Shown here in pieces: positions 29,462-37,466 of a DNA stretch of 64,000 nucleotides. Numbering within the stretch: position 1 is the first letter of the stretch; the number at the start of each line of letters is the position of its first letter. Source of the stretch: Streptomyces sp. JH34 (lineage in GTDB: Bacteria; Actinomycetota; Actinomycetes; Streptomycetales; Streptomycetaceae); NCBI RefSeq assembly GCF_029428875.1, contig NZ_JAJSOO010000001.1, forward strand, positions 5,862,501-5,926,500, written 5' to 3'. The notes under the pieces are model-generated. The model made no database searches. It was not told the DNA's origin and saw nothing but the letters and a program-made list of their open reading frames with translations. The translations under genes were made by a program, and so were the position numbers.

Positions 29462-30057
29462 GTCTGCCGGGGGCCGACGAGCTGTTCCGTACCACCGGGG
29501 GCATGGGTCTTCAGGCCTCGTCCCCAGCCGAGCGGCGACGCAAGGCGAACGGCGAGGCGCGGGTCCCCGCGCCGGCCGGAGCAAGTGAGCCGGGTCCGGA
29601 CACCGCCGGGCAGGGCGGCGCGGTCACCGGCGGTGACGCACCGGCCGGGGCGTCCCAGGAGGAGCACTCGGCGGCGGACGCCGACGGCGGAGGTTCGCAC
29701 AGCCGGGCCGACGGCGACGACCGGGCCCAGGCCGCGGACGCCCAGCCCCGTGCCCGTGGCGCGGCCCCGCAGGAGCCTGCTCCCGCCGTCCAGCCGCAGC
29801 GTGGACGCGGAGGCGGGGGCGGGCGTGGAGCGAACCGCCGGCCCAGTGGCCGCGAGCGTCACGACGAGAAGATCACCGTCTACGTGTCGGCCGAGGAACT
29901 CATGGACCTCGAGCACGCGCGCCTCGTGCTGCGCGGTGAGCACGGACTGGCCGTGGACCGCGGGCGCATCGTCCGGGAAGCGGTCGCCGTGGTGCTGGCC
30001 GACCTGGAGTCGCGCGGCGACGCGAGCATCCTCGTACGGAGGCTGCGGGGCCGCTGA
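29446..30057 (+). CDS. Basic protein with ribbon-helix-helix-like C-terminus, ParA partner
   Basis: This 203-residue protein starts at the GTG at 29446, overlapping the end of the ParA-like gene by 16 nt. Residues 25-130 are low-complexity Ala/Gly/Gln/Glu. Residues ~137-203 form a folded-looking tail: KITVYVSAEELMDLEHARLVLRGEHGLAVDRGRIVREAVAVVLADLESRG. A beta strand followed by two helices there is the ribbon-helix-helix pattern of CopG/ParB-like partners of ParA. I infer a DNA-bound partner; it has no ParB motif, and the assignment rests on position and fold pattern. Confidence 0.7.
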   Translation: MSRRVSLPGADELFRTTGGMGLQASSPAERRRKANGEARVPAPAGASEPGPDTAGQGGAVTGGDAPAGASQEEHSAADADGGGSHSRADGDDRAQAADAQPRARGAAPQEPAPAVQPQRGRGGGGGRGANRRPSGRERHDEKITVYVSAEELMDLEHARLVLRGEHGLAVDRGRIVREAVAVVLADLESRGDASILVRRLRGR

Positions 30058-30157
30058 CCGGTGCCGCGCCGGTAGCCTGCCGGGGGAGGGCCGCCGTGGA
30101 GCGGCCCCGCCCCGGGGCCCACCGCCCGCCTCCCGCCGCATCCTTGGACCCCCGCAC

Positions 30158-31261
30158 ATGCCGACAGCCGACGACACGCCCCGCCCGACCCGCCGTGCCC
30201 TCGGCCGTGGACCGGGGATACGGCCCGCGTCGGCTCCCACGCCCTCCGTGCCCCCCACGGCCCCTCCGGCCGCTGTGGCTCCGTACGCGCCCCTGGCGGA
30301 CGGGCGGGCCCCTGCGGGCCCCGTAGCCCCGCTGGACGCCACTGAGCCCGGCGAAAGCCTCCCCGGAGCGGCCTCCCGGCCCCCGGCGGCGGAGGAAACC
30401 CGTGAGGCCGTGCCCGGAGCCCCGCCCGAGGGGGCCGCCGAGGAGGTGGCCGACGACCGGCGGTTCACCGTGCGGCTCGTCAACTTCGAGGGCCCCTTCG
30501 ACCTGCTCCTCCAGCTGATCTCCAAGCACAAGCTCGATGTGACCGAGGTCGCGCTGTCGAAGGTCACCGACGAGTTCATGGCACACATCCGGGCCATGGG
30601 GCCGGACTGGGACCTCGACCAGACCACCGAGTTCCTCGTCGTCGCCGCGACCCTGCTGGACCTGAAGGCCGCCCGGCTCCTGCCCACCGCCGAGGTGGAG
30701 GACGAGGCGGACCTCGCCCTCCTGGAGGCCCGCGACCTGCTCTTCGCGCGGCTGCTGCAGTACCGCGCGTACAAGCGGATCGCGGACATCTTCAGCGACC
30801 GGCTGGAGTCCGAGTCCCGACGCCACCCGCGCACCGTCGGGCTCGAACCCCAGCACGCCGAGCTGCTGCCCGAGGTCGTGATCAGCATCGGGCCGGAAGG
30901 GTTCGCCCGGCTCGCTGTGAAGGCGATGCAGCCGAAGCCCGAGCCCCAGGTGTACGTCGACCACATCCACGCGCCGCTGGTCAGCGTGCGCGAGCAGGCG
31001 GAGGTCGTGGTGGCCCGGCTGCGGGCCGAGGGGGAGATCAGCTTCCGGGAGCTCACCGAGGACGCGGAGGACACCCTCACGGTCGTCGCCCGGTTCCTGG
31101 CGCTCCTGGAGCTCTACCGGGAGAAGGCGGTCGTGCTCGACCAGGAGGAGGCGCTCGGCGACCTCCTGGTGCGCTGGGCCGGGGGCGAGGACGCCGAACC
31201 GGTGGTGACGGACGAGTTCGACCAAGAGGTGCGCGAGCCGGAGGAGGACGTACAGGCATGA
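30158..31261 (+). CDS. scpA: Segregation and condensation protein A
   Basis: ScpA is the kleisin that bridges the SMC heads. The 367-residue product has ~105 Pro/Ala-rich residues that are unusual for the family, then the kleisin core: FTVRLVNFEGPFDLLLQLISKHKLDVTEVALSKVTDEF and the C-terminal winged helix (ISFRELTEDAEDTLTVVARFLALLELYREKAV). Start ATG 30158 has a weak ribosome site; the folded part begins near 30458. It overlaps scpB by 4 nt (ATGA), as in most genomes. Confidence 0.94.
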   Translation: MPTADDTPRPTRRALGRGPGIRPASAPTPSVPPTAPPAAVAPYAPLADGRAPAGPVAPLDATEPGESLPGAASRPPAAEETREAVPGAPPEGAAEEVADDRRFTVRLVNFEGPFDLLLQLISKHKLDVTEVALSKVTDEFMAHIRAMGPDWDLDQTTEFLVVAATLLDLKAARLLPTAEVEDEADLALLEARDLLFARLLQYRAYKRIADIFSDRLESESRRHPRTVGLEPQHAELLPEVVISIGPEGFARLAVKAMQPKPEPQVYVDHIHAPLVSVREQAEVVVARLRAEGEISFRELTEDAEDTLTVVARFLALLELYREKAVVLDQEEALGDLLVRWAGGEDAEPVVTDEFDQEVREPEEDVQA

Positions 31262-31908
31262 GAACGGACGACGACGGGCGTGAGAGCACGGTCGCGGGGC
31301 TCGACCTCAGGCCCGCCCTGGAGGCGGTCCTGATGGTCGTCGACGAGCCCGCCACCGAGGAGCACCTCGCCAAGGTCCTCCAGCGGCCCCGCGGGGCCGT
31401 CGCGGACGCCCTGCGGGAGCTGGCCGACGAGTACACCGTCCAGCGCCGCGGCTTCGACCTCAGGCTCGTCGCCGGGGGGTGGCGCTTCTACACGCGCCCC
31501 GAGTACGCGGAGGCGGTCGAGGGCTTCGTCCTGGACGGCCAGCACGCCCGGCTCACCCAGGCGGCGCTGGAGACACTCGCCGTGGTCGCCTACCGCCAGC
31601 CGGTGAGCCGGTCGAGGGTCTCGGCGGTACGCGGAGTGAACTGCGACGGCGTGATGCGGACCCTGCTCCAGAGGGGTCTCGTCGAGGAGGCGGGCGCGGA
31701 ACCCGAAACAGGTGCGATCCTGTACAGGACGACGAACTACTTTCTGGAGCGCATGGGCCTGCGAGGCCTGGACGAGCTCCCGGAGCTCGCGCCCTTCCTT
31801 CCGGAGGCGGACGCGATCGAGGCTGAGACGCTAGAGGGTGTGCCGTCGTTCGATCCGGACGCACCGGACACCCCGGATACTCACGCAGACGACAAGACGG
31901 ATTTTTGA
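31258..31908 (+). CDS. scpB: Segregation and condensation protein B
   Basis: ScpB dimers bind ScpA within the SMC complex. The 216-residue product shows the two winged-helix domains typical of the family: LEAVLMVVDEPATEEHLAKVL and LDGQHARLTQAALETLAVVAYRQPVSRSRVSAVRGVNCDGVMRTLLQRGLVEEAG. The ATG at 31258 overlaps the scpA stop. Its own stop overlaps the start of the next gene by 1 nt (TGATG), so translational coupling runs through the operon. Confidence 0.94.
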   Translation: MRTDDDGRESTVAGLDLRPALEAVLMVVDEPATEEHLAKVLQRPRGAVADALRELADEYTVQRRGFDLRLVAGGWRFYTRPEYAEAVEGFVLDGQHARLTQAALETLAVVAYRQPVSRSRVSAVRGVNCDGVMRTLLQRGLVEEAGAEPETGAILYRTTNYFLERMGLRGLDELPELAPFLPEADAIEAETLEGVPSFDPDAPDTPDTHADDKTDF

Positions 31909-33071
31909 TGCGAAGCAGTGGCAGGAACAGCGGAAGCGGCAGCGGCGGCAAGAGCGGCGGCCGGAGCGGTGGCGGCGGCTGGAGCGGCGCCAGGAACAAC
32001 ACCGGCACAGGCAGGAACAGCAACCCGAATCCCCGGGTCTCCGGCTCCGAGCGTGACGACAAGCAGGAGCAGCAGCGCCCCCGCCGGCCCCGCCCCGAGG
32101 AGCGCCGCTACGACGTGGGCTCCGACAAGCCGGGCGGTGACGGCGGTCCCCGCAAGGGCCGCGGCGCGGCGGCCCGCGGCGGCGCCAAGGGCGGCCCGAA
32201 GCCGGCACAGAACGTGAGCAAGGGCGGCCGCCGCCAGGGCGCGCCCGCCCGTCCCCGGGAGCTGGACGCCAAGATCGAGCAGCGCAACCGCGACCGGTAC
32301 GCGGACAAGCCCGAGATCCGGACGCCCAGGACCCACCCGGGCGCGGAGCAGGAGGGCGAGCGTCTGCAGAAGATCCTGGCCCGGGCCGGCATGGGCTCGC
32401 GCCGGGCGTGCGAGGAGCTGATCGAGCAGGCCAGGGTCGAGGTGAACGGCGAGATCGTCCTCGAGCAGGGCATGCGCGTCGACCCGCACAAGGACGAGAT
32501 CAAGGTCGACGGACTGACCGTCGCCACGCAGTCGCACCTCTTCTTCGCGCTGAACAAGCCGGCCGGCGTCGTCTCCACCATGGGGGACCCGGACGGCCGC
32601 CAGAACCTCGGTGACTACGTGAACAACCGCGAGACGCGGCTGTTCCACGTCGGCCGTCTCGACACGGAGACCGAGGGCATCATCCTGCTCACCAACCACG
32701 GCGAGCTGGCCCACCGCCTGACGCACCCCAAGTACGGCGTGAAGAAGACCTACCTGGCCGCCATCCAGGGTCCGCTCCCGCGTGACCTCGGCAAGCGGCT
32801 CAAGGACGGCATCCAGCTGGAGGACGGGTACGCCCGCGCCGACCACTTCCGGGTCGTCGAGAACACCGGCAAGAACTACCTGGTCGAGGTCACCCTCCAC
32901 GAGGGCCGCAAGCACATCGTCCGCCGGATGCTGGCCGAGGCCGGCTTCCCGGTCGAGCGTCTCGTGCGGACGTCCTTCGGGCCGATCCCGCTGGGCGACC
33001 AGAAGTCGGGCTGGCTGCGCCGCCTGACCAACACCGAGGTGGGCATGCTGATGCGCGAGGTCGGCCTCTAG
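31908..33071 (+). CDS. Pseudouridine synthase, RsuA/RluB type
   Basis: The 387-residue protein makes pseudouridine in rRNA. A ~140-residue Gly/Arg/Ser/Lys-rich tail comes first. Then the S4 domain (RLQKILARAGMGSRRACEELIEQARVEVNGE) and the catalytic RsuA-like domain with the catalytic Asp in VGRLDTETEGIILLTNHG, plus EGRKHIVRRMLAEAG. The placement after scpB is conserved in many bacteria, which favours RluB (23S U2605 in E. coli). The basic N-tail is an actinobacterial addition. Start ATG 31908. Confidence 0.92.
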   Translation: MRSSGRNSGSGSGGKSGGRSGGGGWSGARNNTGTGRNSNPNPRVSGSERDDKQEQQRPRRPRPEERRYDVGSDKPGGDGGPRKGRGAAARGGAKGGPKPAQNVSKGGRRQGAPARPRELDAKIEQRNRDRYADKPEIRTPRTHPGAEQEGERLQKILARAGMGSRRACEELIEQARVEVNGEIVLEQGMRVDPHKDEIKVDGLTVATQSHLFFALNKPAGVVSTMGDPDGRQNLGDYVNNRETRLFHVGRLDTETEGIILLTNHGELAHRLTHPKYGVKKTYLAAIQGPLPRDLGKRLKDGIQLEDGYARADHFRVVENTGKNYLVEVTLHEGRKHIVRRMLAEAGFPVERLVRTSFGPIPLGDQKSGWLRRLTNTEVGMLMREVGL

Positions 33072-33087
33072 CCTCCTCCGCCCCGAC

Positions 33088-33143
33088 GGCCCGCGGCCGG
33101 TTCCTCGTTCAGTTTTTCGAACGGAACCGGCCGCGGGCCTTTT
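33088..33143 (+). terminator. Terminator of the parA-scpAB-rluB operon
   Basis: A 17-bp perfect stem (33088-33104 with 33123-33139, arm GGCCCGCGGCCGGTTCC) encloses a smaller CGTTC/GAACG stem and ends in TTTT at 33140-33143. It is a strong intrinsic terminator that separates this operon from the pnuC island. Confidence 0.88.
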
Positions 33144-33160
33144 GCGCGCGCCGATTCTTC

Positions 33161-33183
33161 TTTATAGTCATAGTGACCATTAA
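33161..33183. promoter_or_regulatory. Palindromic operator before pnuC (probable NrtR site)
   Basis: The 23-mer TTTATAGTCA-TAG-TGACCATTAA is an inverted repeat with 8 of 10 matching pairs around a 3-nt centre; it is strikingly AT-rich against the surroundings. It lies 13 nt before the GTG of pnuC. The Nudix-HTH regulator in the same operon belongs to the NrtR family, which binds AT-containing palindromes in front of NAD genes. That it is the NrtR operator is inference; the symmetry is visible. Confidence 0.6.
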
Positions 33184-33196
33184 GAAGGAGGGCGGC

Positions 33197-33850
33197 GTGA
33201 CGCTCGCCGACATACTCGATCCCCTGCAGCAGCCCCTGGTGACGGTCCTGGGCACCCCGGTCAGCTGGACCGAGGTGCTGGGCTTCGGCAGCGGCGCGCT
33301 GTGCGTCTGGCTCGTGGCCCGCCAGCACCTCGCCAACTGGCCCATCGGCATCGCCAACAACCTCTTCTTCATCCTGCTGTTCACCCAGTCCGGTCTGTAC
33401 GCCGACGCCGGCCTGCAGATCGTCTTCATCGCCCTCGCCGCGTACGGCTGGTGGACCTGGACCCACGGGGGTGGACCAGGTACCCCGGTCCTGCCGGTGC
33501 GGAGCACTACCCGCACCGAATGGACCTGGCTGCTCGCGGCGGGGGCGGTGGGGACCCTCGGCCTGACCCTGCTGCTGTCCCGGGCCACCGACTCGACCGT
33601 GCCGTTCTGGGACGCCCTGACCACCTCGCTGTCACTCATGGCGACGTACGGACAGTGCCGCAAACGCGTCGAGTCCTGGTGGCTGTGGATCGCCGCCGAC
33701 CTCGTCTACATCCCGCTGTACGCGTACAAGGAGCTCTACCTGACCTCCCTGCTGTACGTCGGCTTCCTCGTGCTCTGCCTCCTCGGGCTGCGCGGCTGGA
33801 GCAGGGACCTCGCGGCGCACCGGCGCGAAGACGTGGTGGTGCCGGCGTGA
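33197..33850 (+). CDS. pnuC: Nicotinamide riboside transporter PnuC
   Basis: PnuC carries nicotinamide riboside across the membrane down its gradient. The 217-residue protein has about seven hydrophobic helices and family signatures WPIGIANNLFFILLFTQSGLYADAGLQ and WIAADLVYIPLYAYKELYLTSLLY. GTG 33197 follows AGGAGGG by 4-6 nt. It overlaps nadR by 4 nt (GTGA), so uptake and phosphorylation of riboside are translationally coupled. Confidence 0.93.
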   Translation: MTLADILDPLQQPLVTVLGTPVSWTEVLGFGSGALCVWLVARQHLANWPIGIANNLFFILLFTQSGLYADAGLQIVFIALAAYGWWTWTHGGGPGTPVLPVRSTTRTEWTWLLAAGAVGTLGLTLLLSRATDSTVPFWDALTTSLSLMATYGQCRKRVESWWLWIAADLVYIPLYAYKELYLTSLLYVGFLVLCLLGLRGWSRDLAAHRREDVVVPA

Positions 33851-34926
33851 AGCGCTTCGGACACGGCCTGGTGCTCGGCAAGTTCTATCCGCCGCACGCC
33901 GGCCACCACCACCTCGTCCGCACCGCGCGGGACCGGTGCGAGACGCTCACGGTTCTGGTCTGCGCCGCCTCGGTCGAATCCGTGCCGCTCGCCGACCGGG
34001 TCGCCTGGATGCGCGAGGCCCATCCCGAAGTCCGGGTCGTGGGCGCGGTCGACGACATCCACATGGACCTCGACGACGCCGCCGTCTGGGACGCCCACAT
34101 GGAGGTGTTCACGGCAGCGGTCCCCGAACGGGTCGACGCCGTCTTCACCTCGGAGTCGTACGGCGAGGAACTGGCCCGCCGCTTCGGCGCGGAGTCCGTC
34201 CTCGTCGACCCTGCCCGCACCCTCCACCCCGTCTCCGGCACCGCCGTCCGGGCCGACCCCGCAGGCTGCTGGGACCACCTGGAGCCACCCGTGCGGGCCG
34301 CTCTCGCCCGCCGCGTCGTCGTCCTCGGCGCCGAGTCGACCGGCACCACGACGCTGGCCCTCGCCCTGGCCGACCACTACCGCCGGCGCGGCGGCGTGTG
34401 GGCGCAGACGCGCTACGTCGCCGAGTACGGGCGGGAGTTCAGCGAGGCGAAGCTCGCCGCCCTGCGCGCGGAGTGGCCCGGCGCCCAGTGGGAGGACGTC
34501 TCCTTCACCACCGACGACTTCCCGCTCATCGCCGAGACCCAGAACGCCAGGGAGGAGGCAGCCGCGAGGGTGGGATCCCCCGTGCTCCTCTGCGACACCG
34601 ACTCCTTCGCCACCACCGTCTGGCACGAGCGCTACATCGGGGGACGCAACCCCCTCGTCGAGAAGACCGCCGACCGGGCCACCCACCACCTCTGGCTGCT
34701 CACCGACCACGAGGGTGTCGCCTTCGAGGACGACGGACTGCGCGACGGCGAGGAGTTGCGGCCCTGGATGACGGACCGCTTCCGCGCCGAACTCGCCCGC
34801 ACGGGACGCCGGTTCGTGGAGATCACCGGCTCGCGCAGCGAGCGCCTCGACGCGGCGGTCGCCGCCGTGGACGAACTCCTCGCCACCGGGTGGCACTTCA
34901 CCCCGCCCCTGCCGGAGAAACGATGA
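33847..34926 (+). CDS. nadR: NadR-like NMN adenylyltransferase / ribosylnicotinamide kinase
   Basis: The 359-residue protein joins two NAD-salvage activities. The N-terminal domain has the NMN adenylyltransferase site GKFYPPHAGHHHLV (11-24) and VSGTAVRADP. The C-terminal domain resembles ribosylnicotinamide kinase, with P-loop GAESTGTTTL at 161-170. The invariant Lys of Walker A (GxxxxGK) is Thr167 here; I recall this Thr in other actinobacterial relatives. The helix-turn-helix of the enterobacterial NadR is absent. Start GTG 33847 overlaps the pnuC stop; the stop overlaps nrtR. Confidence 0.9.
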   Translation: MKRFGHGLVLGKFYPPHAGHHHLVRTARDRCETLTVLVCAASVESVPLADRVAWMREAHPEVRVVGAVDDIHMDLDDAAVWDAHMEVFTAAVPERVDAVFTSESYGEELARRFGAESVLVDPARTLHPVSGTAVRADPAGCWDHLEPPVRAALARRVVVLGAESTGTTTLALALADHYRRRGGVWAQTRYVAEYGREFSEAKLAALRAEWPGAQWEDVSFTTDDFPLIAETQNAREEAAARVGSPVLLCDTDSFATTVWHERYIGGRNPLVEKTADRATHHLWLLTDHEGVAFEDDGLRDGEELRPWMTDRFRAELARTGRRFVEITGSRSERLDAAVAAVDELLATGWHFTPPLPEKR

Positions 34927-35666
34927 GCACCGCCCCCGACGGGTACGACCCCCACGCCTTCTTCCCCTTCGCCGTCACCGTCGACCTCGCCGTCTTCACG
35001 GTCCGCGACGCCCGGCTGCACGTGCTGCTCGTGGAACGCGGCCAGGCGCCCTACAAGGGGCGCTGGGCCCTGCCCGGCGGCTTCGTCCTTCCCCGTGAGT
35101 CCGCGGAGGAGGCGGCCCGCCGCGAACTCGCCGAGGAGACCGGCCTCACCCAGAAGTCCGTCTGCGGCTTCCACCTGGAACAGCTCCGCACCTACACCGA
35201 CCCGGACCGCGACCCCAGGATGCGGGTCGTCTCCGTCGCGTACGCCGCGCTCGTGCCGGACCTCCCCGAACCCCGGGGTGGCGGGGACGCGGCCCACGCG
35301 CAGTGGTGGGAGGCGGACGGCGCCGGGCCGCTCGCCTTCGACCACGACCGCATCCTGGCCGACGCGCACGACCGGATCGGCGCCAGGCTCGAATACTCCT
35401 GCCTGGCCACCGCGTTCTGCCCCGCCGAGTTCACCCTCGGGGAGCTCCAGCAGGTCTACGAGACCGTCTGGGGCGTGGAGCTGGACCGGCCCAACTTCCG
35501 GCGCAAGGTCCTCACCACGCCCGGCTTCGTGCAGGCCGTGGACGGACCGCCGCGCCGCACCGGCGGACGGGGCAAACCCGCCGCCCTCTACCGGGCGGGT
35601 GCAGCCACCGCCCTTCATCCACCCCTGCTGCGCCCGGAAGGACGCCCCGAAGGACGGACATCATGA
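34923..35666 (+). CDS. nrtR: NrtR-type Nudix transcriptional regulator
   Basis: The 247-residue protein carries a complete Nudix box at ~52-75 (GGFVLPRESAEEAARRELAEETGL) and a C-terminal winged-helix part (FTLGELQQVYETVWGVELDRPNFRRKVLTTPGFVQ). This fusion is the NrtR family, which represses NAD-synthesis and salvage genes and releases DNA when ADP-ribose-type metabolites bind the Nudix pocket. ATG 34923 overlaps the nadR stop and its stop overlaps the ADP-ribosylglycohydrolase start. Position in its own operon suggests autoregulation through the palindrome at 33161. Confidence 0.9.
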   Translation: MSTAPDGYDPHAFFPFAVTVDLAVFTVRDARLHVLLVERGQAPYKGRWALPGGFVLPRESAEEAARRELAEETGLTQKSVCGFHLEQLRTYTDPDRDPRMRVVSVAYAALVPDLPEPRGGGDAAHAQWWEADGAGPLAFDHDRILADAHDRIGARLEYSCLATAFCPAEFTLGELQQVYETVWGVELDRPNFRRKVLTTPGFVQAVDGPPRRTGGRGKPAALYRAGAATALHPPLLRPEGRPEGRTS

Positions 35667-36685
35667 TCCCGACAAGGATTCTCACCAAGCAGGCCGCCAC
35701 CGGCGCGCTGACCGGGCTCGCGCTCGGTGACGCGCTGGGTTTCCCCACCGAGTTCGACAACGTCCCCGCGATCCTCGCGAAGTGCGGGCCCTGGCGGCGG
35801 ATGCCCCTGCCGAAGCCCGCGTTCGTCACCGACGACACCCAGATGACGCTCGCGCTCGGCCGCGGCATACGCACCGCCATGGACCGGGGCCTGCTCACCC
35901 CGCTGCGGCTGGTGCGCCCCGTCCGTGAGGAGTTCGTCGACTGGTTCCACTCACCGGACAACAACCGCGCGCCCGGCCGCACCTGCATGACCGCCTGCCG
36001 CCTGCTCGACAGCGACCGTGCCTGGCAGGAGGCCAGTCAGACCGGCTCCAAGGGCTGCGGAGCGAACATGCGGGTCGCACCCGTCGGCCTCGTGCCCGGC
36101 CTCAGCGAGGAACAGCGTGCCGGCGCCGCCCAGCTCCAGGCCGCGCTGACCCACGGTCACCCCACCGCACTGGCTGCCTCCGACCTGATGGCCCGCGCGG
36201 TGTTCCTGCTGGCGCAGGGGGCCGAGCCGATGGGTCTGGTGGGCCAGTTGCGCAGTTACGCCTATGAGAACGCCAGCCGCTACCCGGAGCGCTGGCTCGG
36301 CGACCTCTGGCGGTACGCGGGCGACCCCTCGCCCGAGGCGTACATCCGGCGCGGCTGGGACGAGTGCCTCACCGTCCTCGCCCGGGTGCAGGACGCACTG
36401 CGTGCCCCGTCGCCCGAGACCGATCCCTGCGAGGCGACCGGTGACGGCTGGATCGCCGAGGAGGCGCTCGCGACGGCCCTGCACTGCTTCCTGCTCTTCC
36501 CCGAGGAGCCCGTCACCGCGCTGCGCCGGGCCGCCTGCACCCGGGGAGACTCCGACTCGCTCGCCTGCCTCACCGGCGCGCTGGCGGGAGCGCACCTGGG
36601 GGCGGGCGCCTGGCCGAAGGAGTGGTCGGAGCGCATCGAGTACCGCAGCGACCTGCTGTCGCTCGCCGCGCTCTGGGACGCTTGA
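35663..36685 (+). CDS. ADP-ribosylglycohydrolase (DraG/ARH family)
   Basis: The 340-residue protein has the metal-binding motifs of the family: GALTGLALGDALGFPTE near the N-terminus, TDDTQMT at 56-62 and the C-terminal GDSDSLACLTGALAGA. Members remove ADP-ribose from arginine, thymidine or other groups. ATG 35663 overlaps nrtR by 4 nt. A link with NAD recycling is plausible because the freed ADP-ribose is the same signal that NrtR may sense; the actual substrate is unknown. Confidence 0.9.
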   Translation: MIPTRILTKQAATGALTGLALGDALGFPTEFDNVPAILAKCGPWRRMPLPKPAFVTDDTQMTLALGRGIRTAMDRGLLTPLRLVRPVREEFVDWFHSPDNNRAPGRTCMTACRLLDSDRAWQEASQTGSKGCGANMRVAPVGLVPGLSEEQRAGAAQLQAALTHGHPTALAASDLMARAVFLLAQGAEPMGLVGQLRSYAYENASRYPERWLGDLWRYAGDPSPEAYIRRGWDECLTVLARVQDALRAPSPETDPCEATGDGWIAEEALATALHCFLLFPEEPVTALRRAACTRGDSDSLACLTGALAGAHLGAGAWPKEWSERIEYRSDLLSLAALWDA

Positions 36686-36688
36686 TCC

Positions 36689-37466
36689 ATGCGCCTCGAC
36701 ACGACCTCCCTCCGGCGGGCCGGCCTGCCGGTCACCGACTTCGCCCCCGTCCTCGCCGAGGAGCCCGGGCCCCTCCTGTTCGCCACGGTCTCCGGCGCGC
36801 ACCTGTACGGCTTCCCCTCCCGTGACTCGGACGTGGACCTGCGGGGGGGTCCACGTCCTTCCCGCGGAGGACCTCGTCGGGCTGCGCGATCCGGAGGAGA
36901 CACGGACGCGCATGTGGGACCGCGACGGGGTGGAGATGGACCTCGTCACCCACGACCTCCGCAAGTTCGTCCGCCTCATGCTGAAGCCCAACGGCTACGT
37001 GCTGGAGCAACTGCTGTCACCGCTGGTGGTGCACACCACACCGCTCCACTCCGAACTCGCCGCACTGGCCCCGGCGGTGTTGACCAGCAACCACGCCCAC
37101 CACTACCGGGGCTTCGCCGGGACGCAGTGGCGGCTGTTCGAGAGGACCGGGGAACTGAAGCCGCTCCTCTACACCTTCCGCGCCCTGCTCACCGGCATCC
37201 ACCTGATGCGCAGCGGCGCACTGGTGGCGCACCTGCCGACGCTTCTCGGTGAGGTGGCGGCGCCCGCGTATCTGCCGTCCCTCGTCGAGGCCAAGGCGGA
37301 GGCCGAGCACGCCGGCGCCGGCGGTGTGGACGGCACGGCGGCGGCGCGGGACGTCGAGGCACTGCACGCGGTACTCGACGAGGCCCAGGCCGTGTCACGG
37401 CTGCCCGGCGCCGGGTCGGGGTTCGACGCGCTGCACGACCTGGTGGTCCGCGCGCGCCTCGGCTAG
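36689..37466 (+). pseudogene. Nucleotidyltransferase gene with +1 frameshift
   Basis: Two frames together make one nucleotidyltransferase of about 258 residues. The first (ATG 36689) ends its homology at FPSRDSDVDLRG, with the fold's signature GAHLYGFPSRDSDVDLRG. From there a different frame continues smoothly (GVHVLPAEDLVGLRDPEETRT ... VHTTPLHSELAAL). The junction is a run of seven G at 36843-36849; six G would restore the reading frame. Either the gene is inactivated or the base is a sequencing error. Family: YcgL-like (COG3541) predicted nucleotidyltransferases, function not established. It ends sharing CTAG with the neighbour. Confidence 0.8.
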
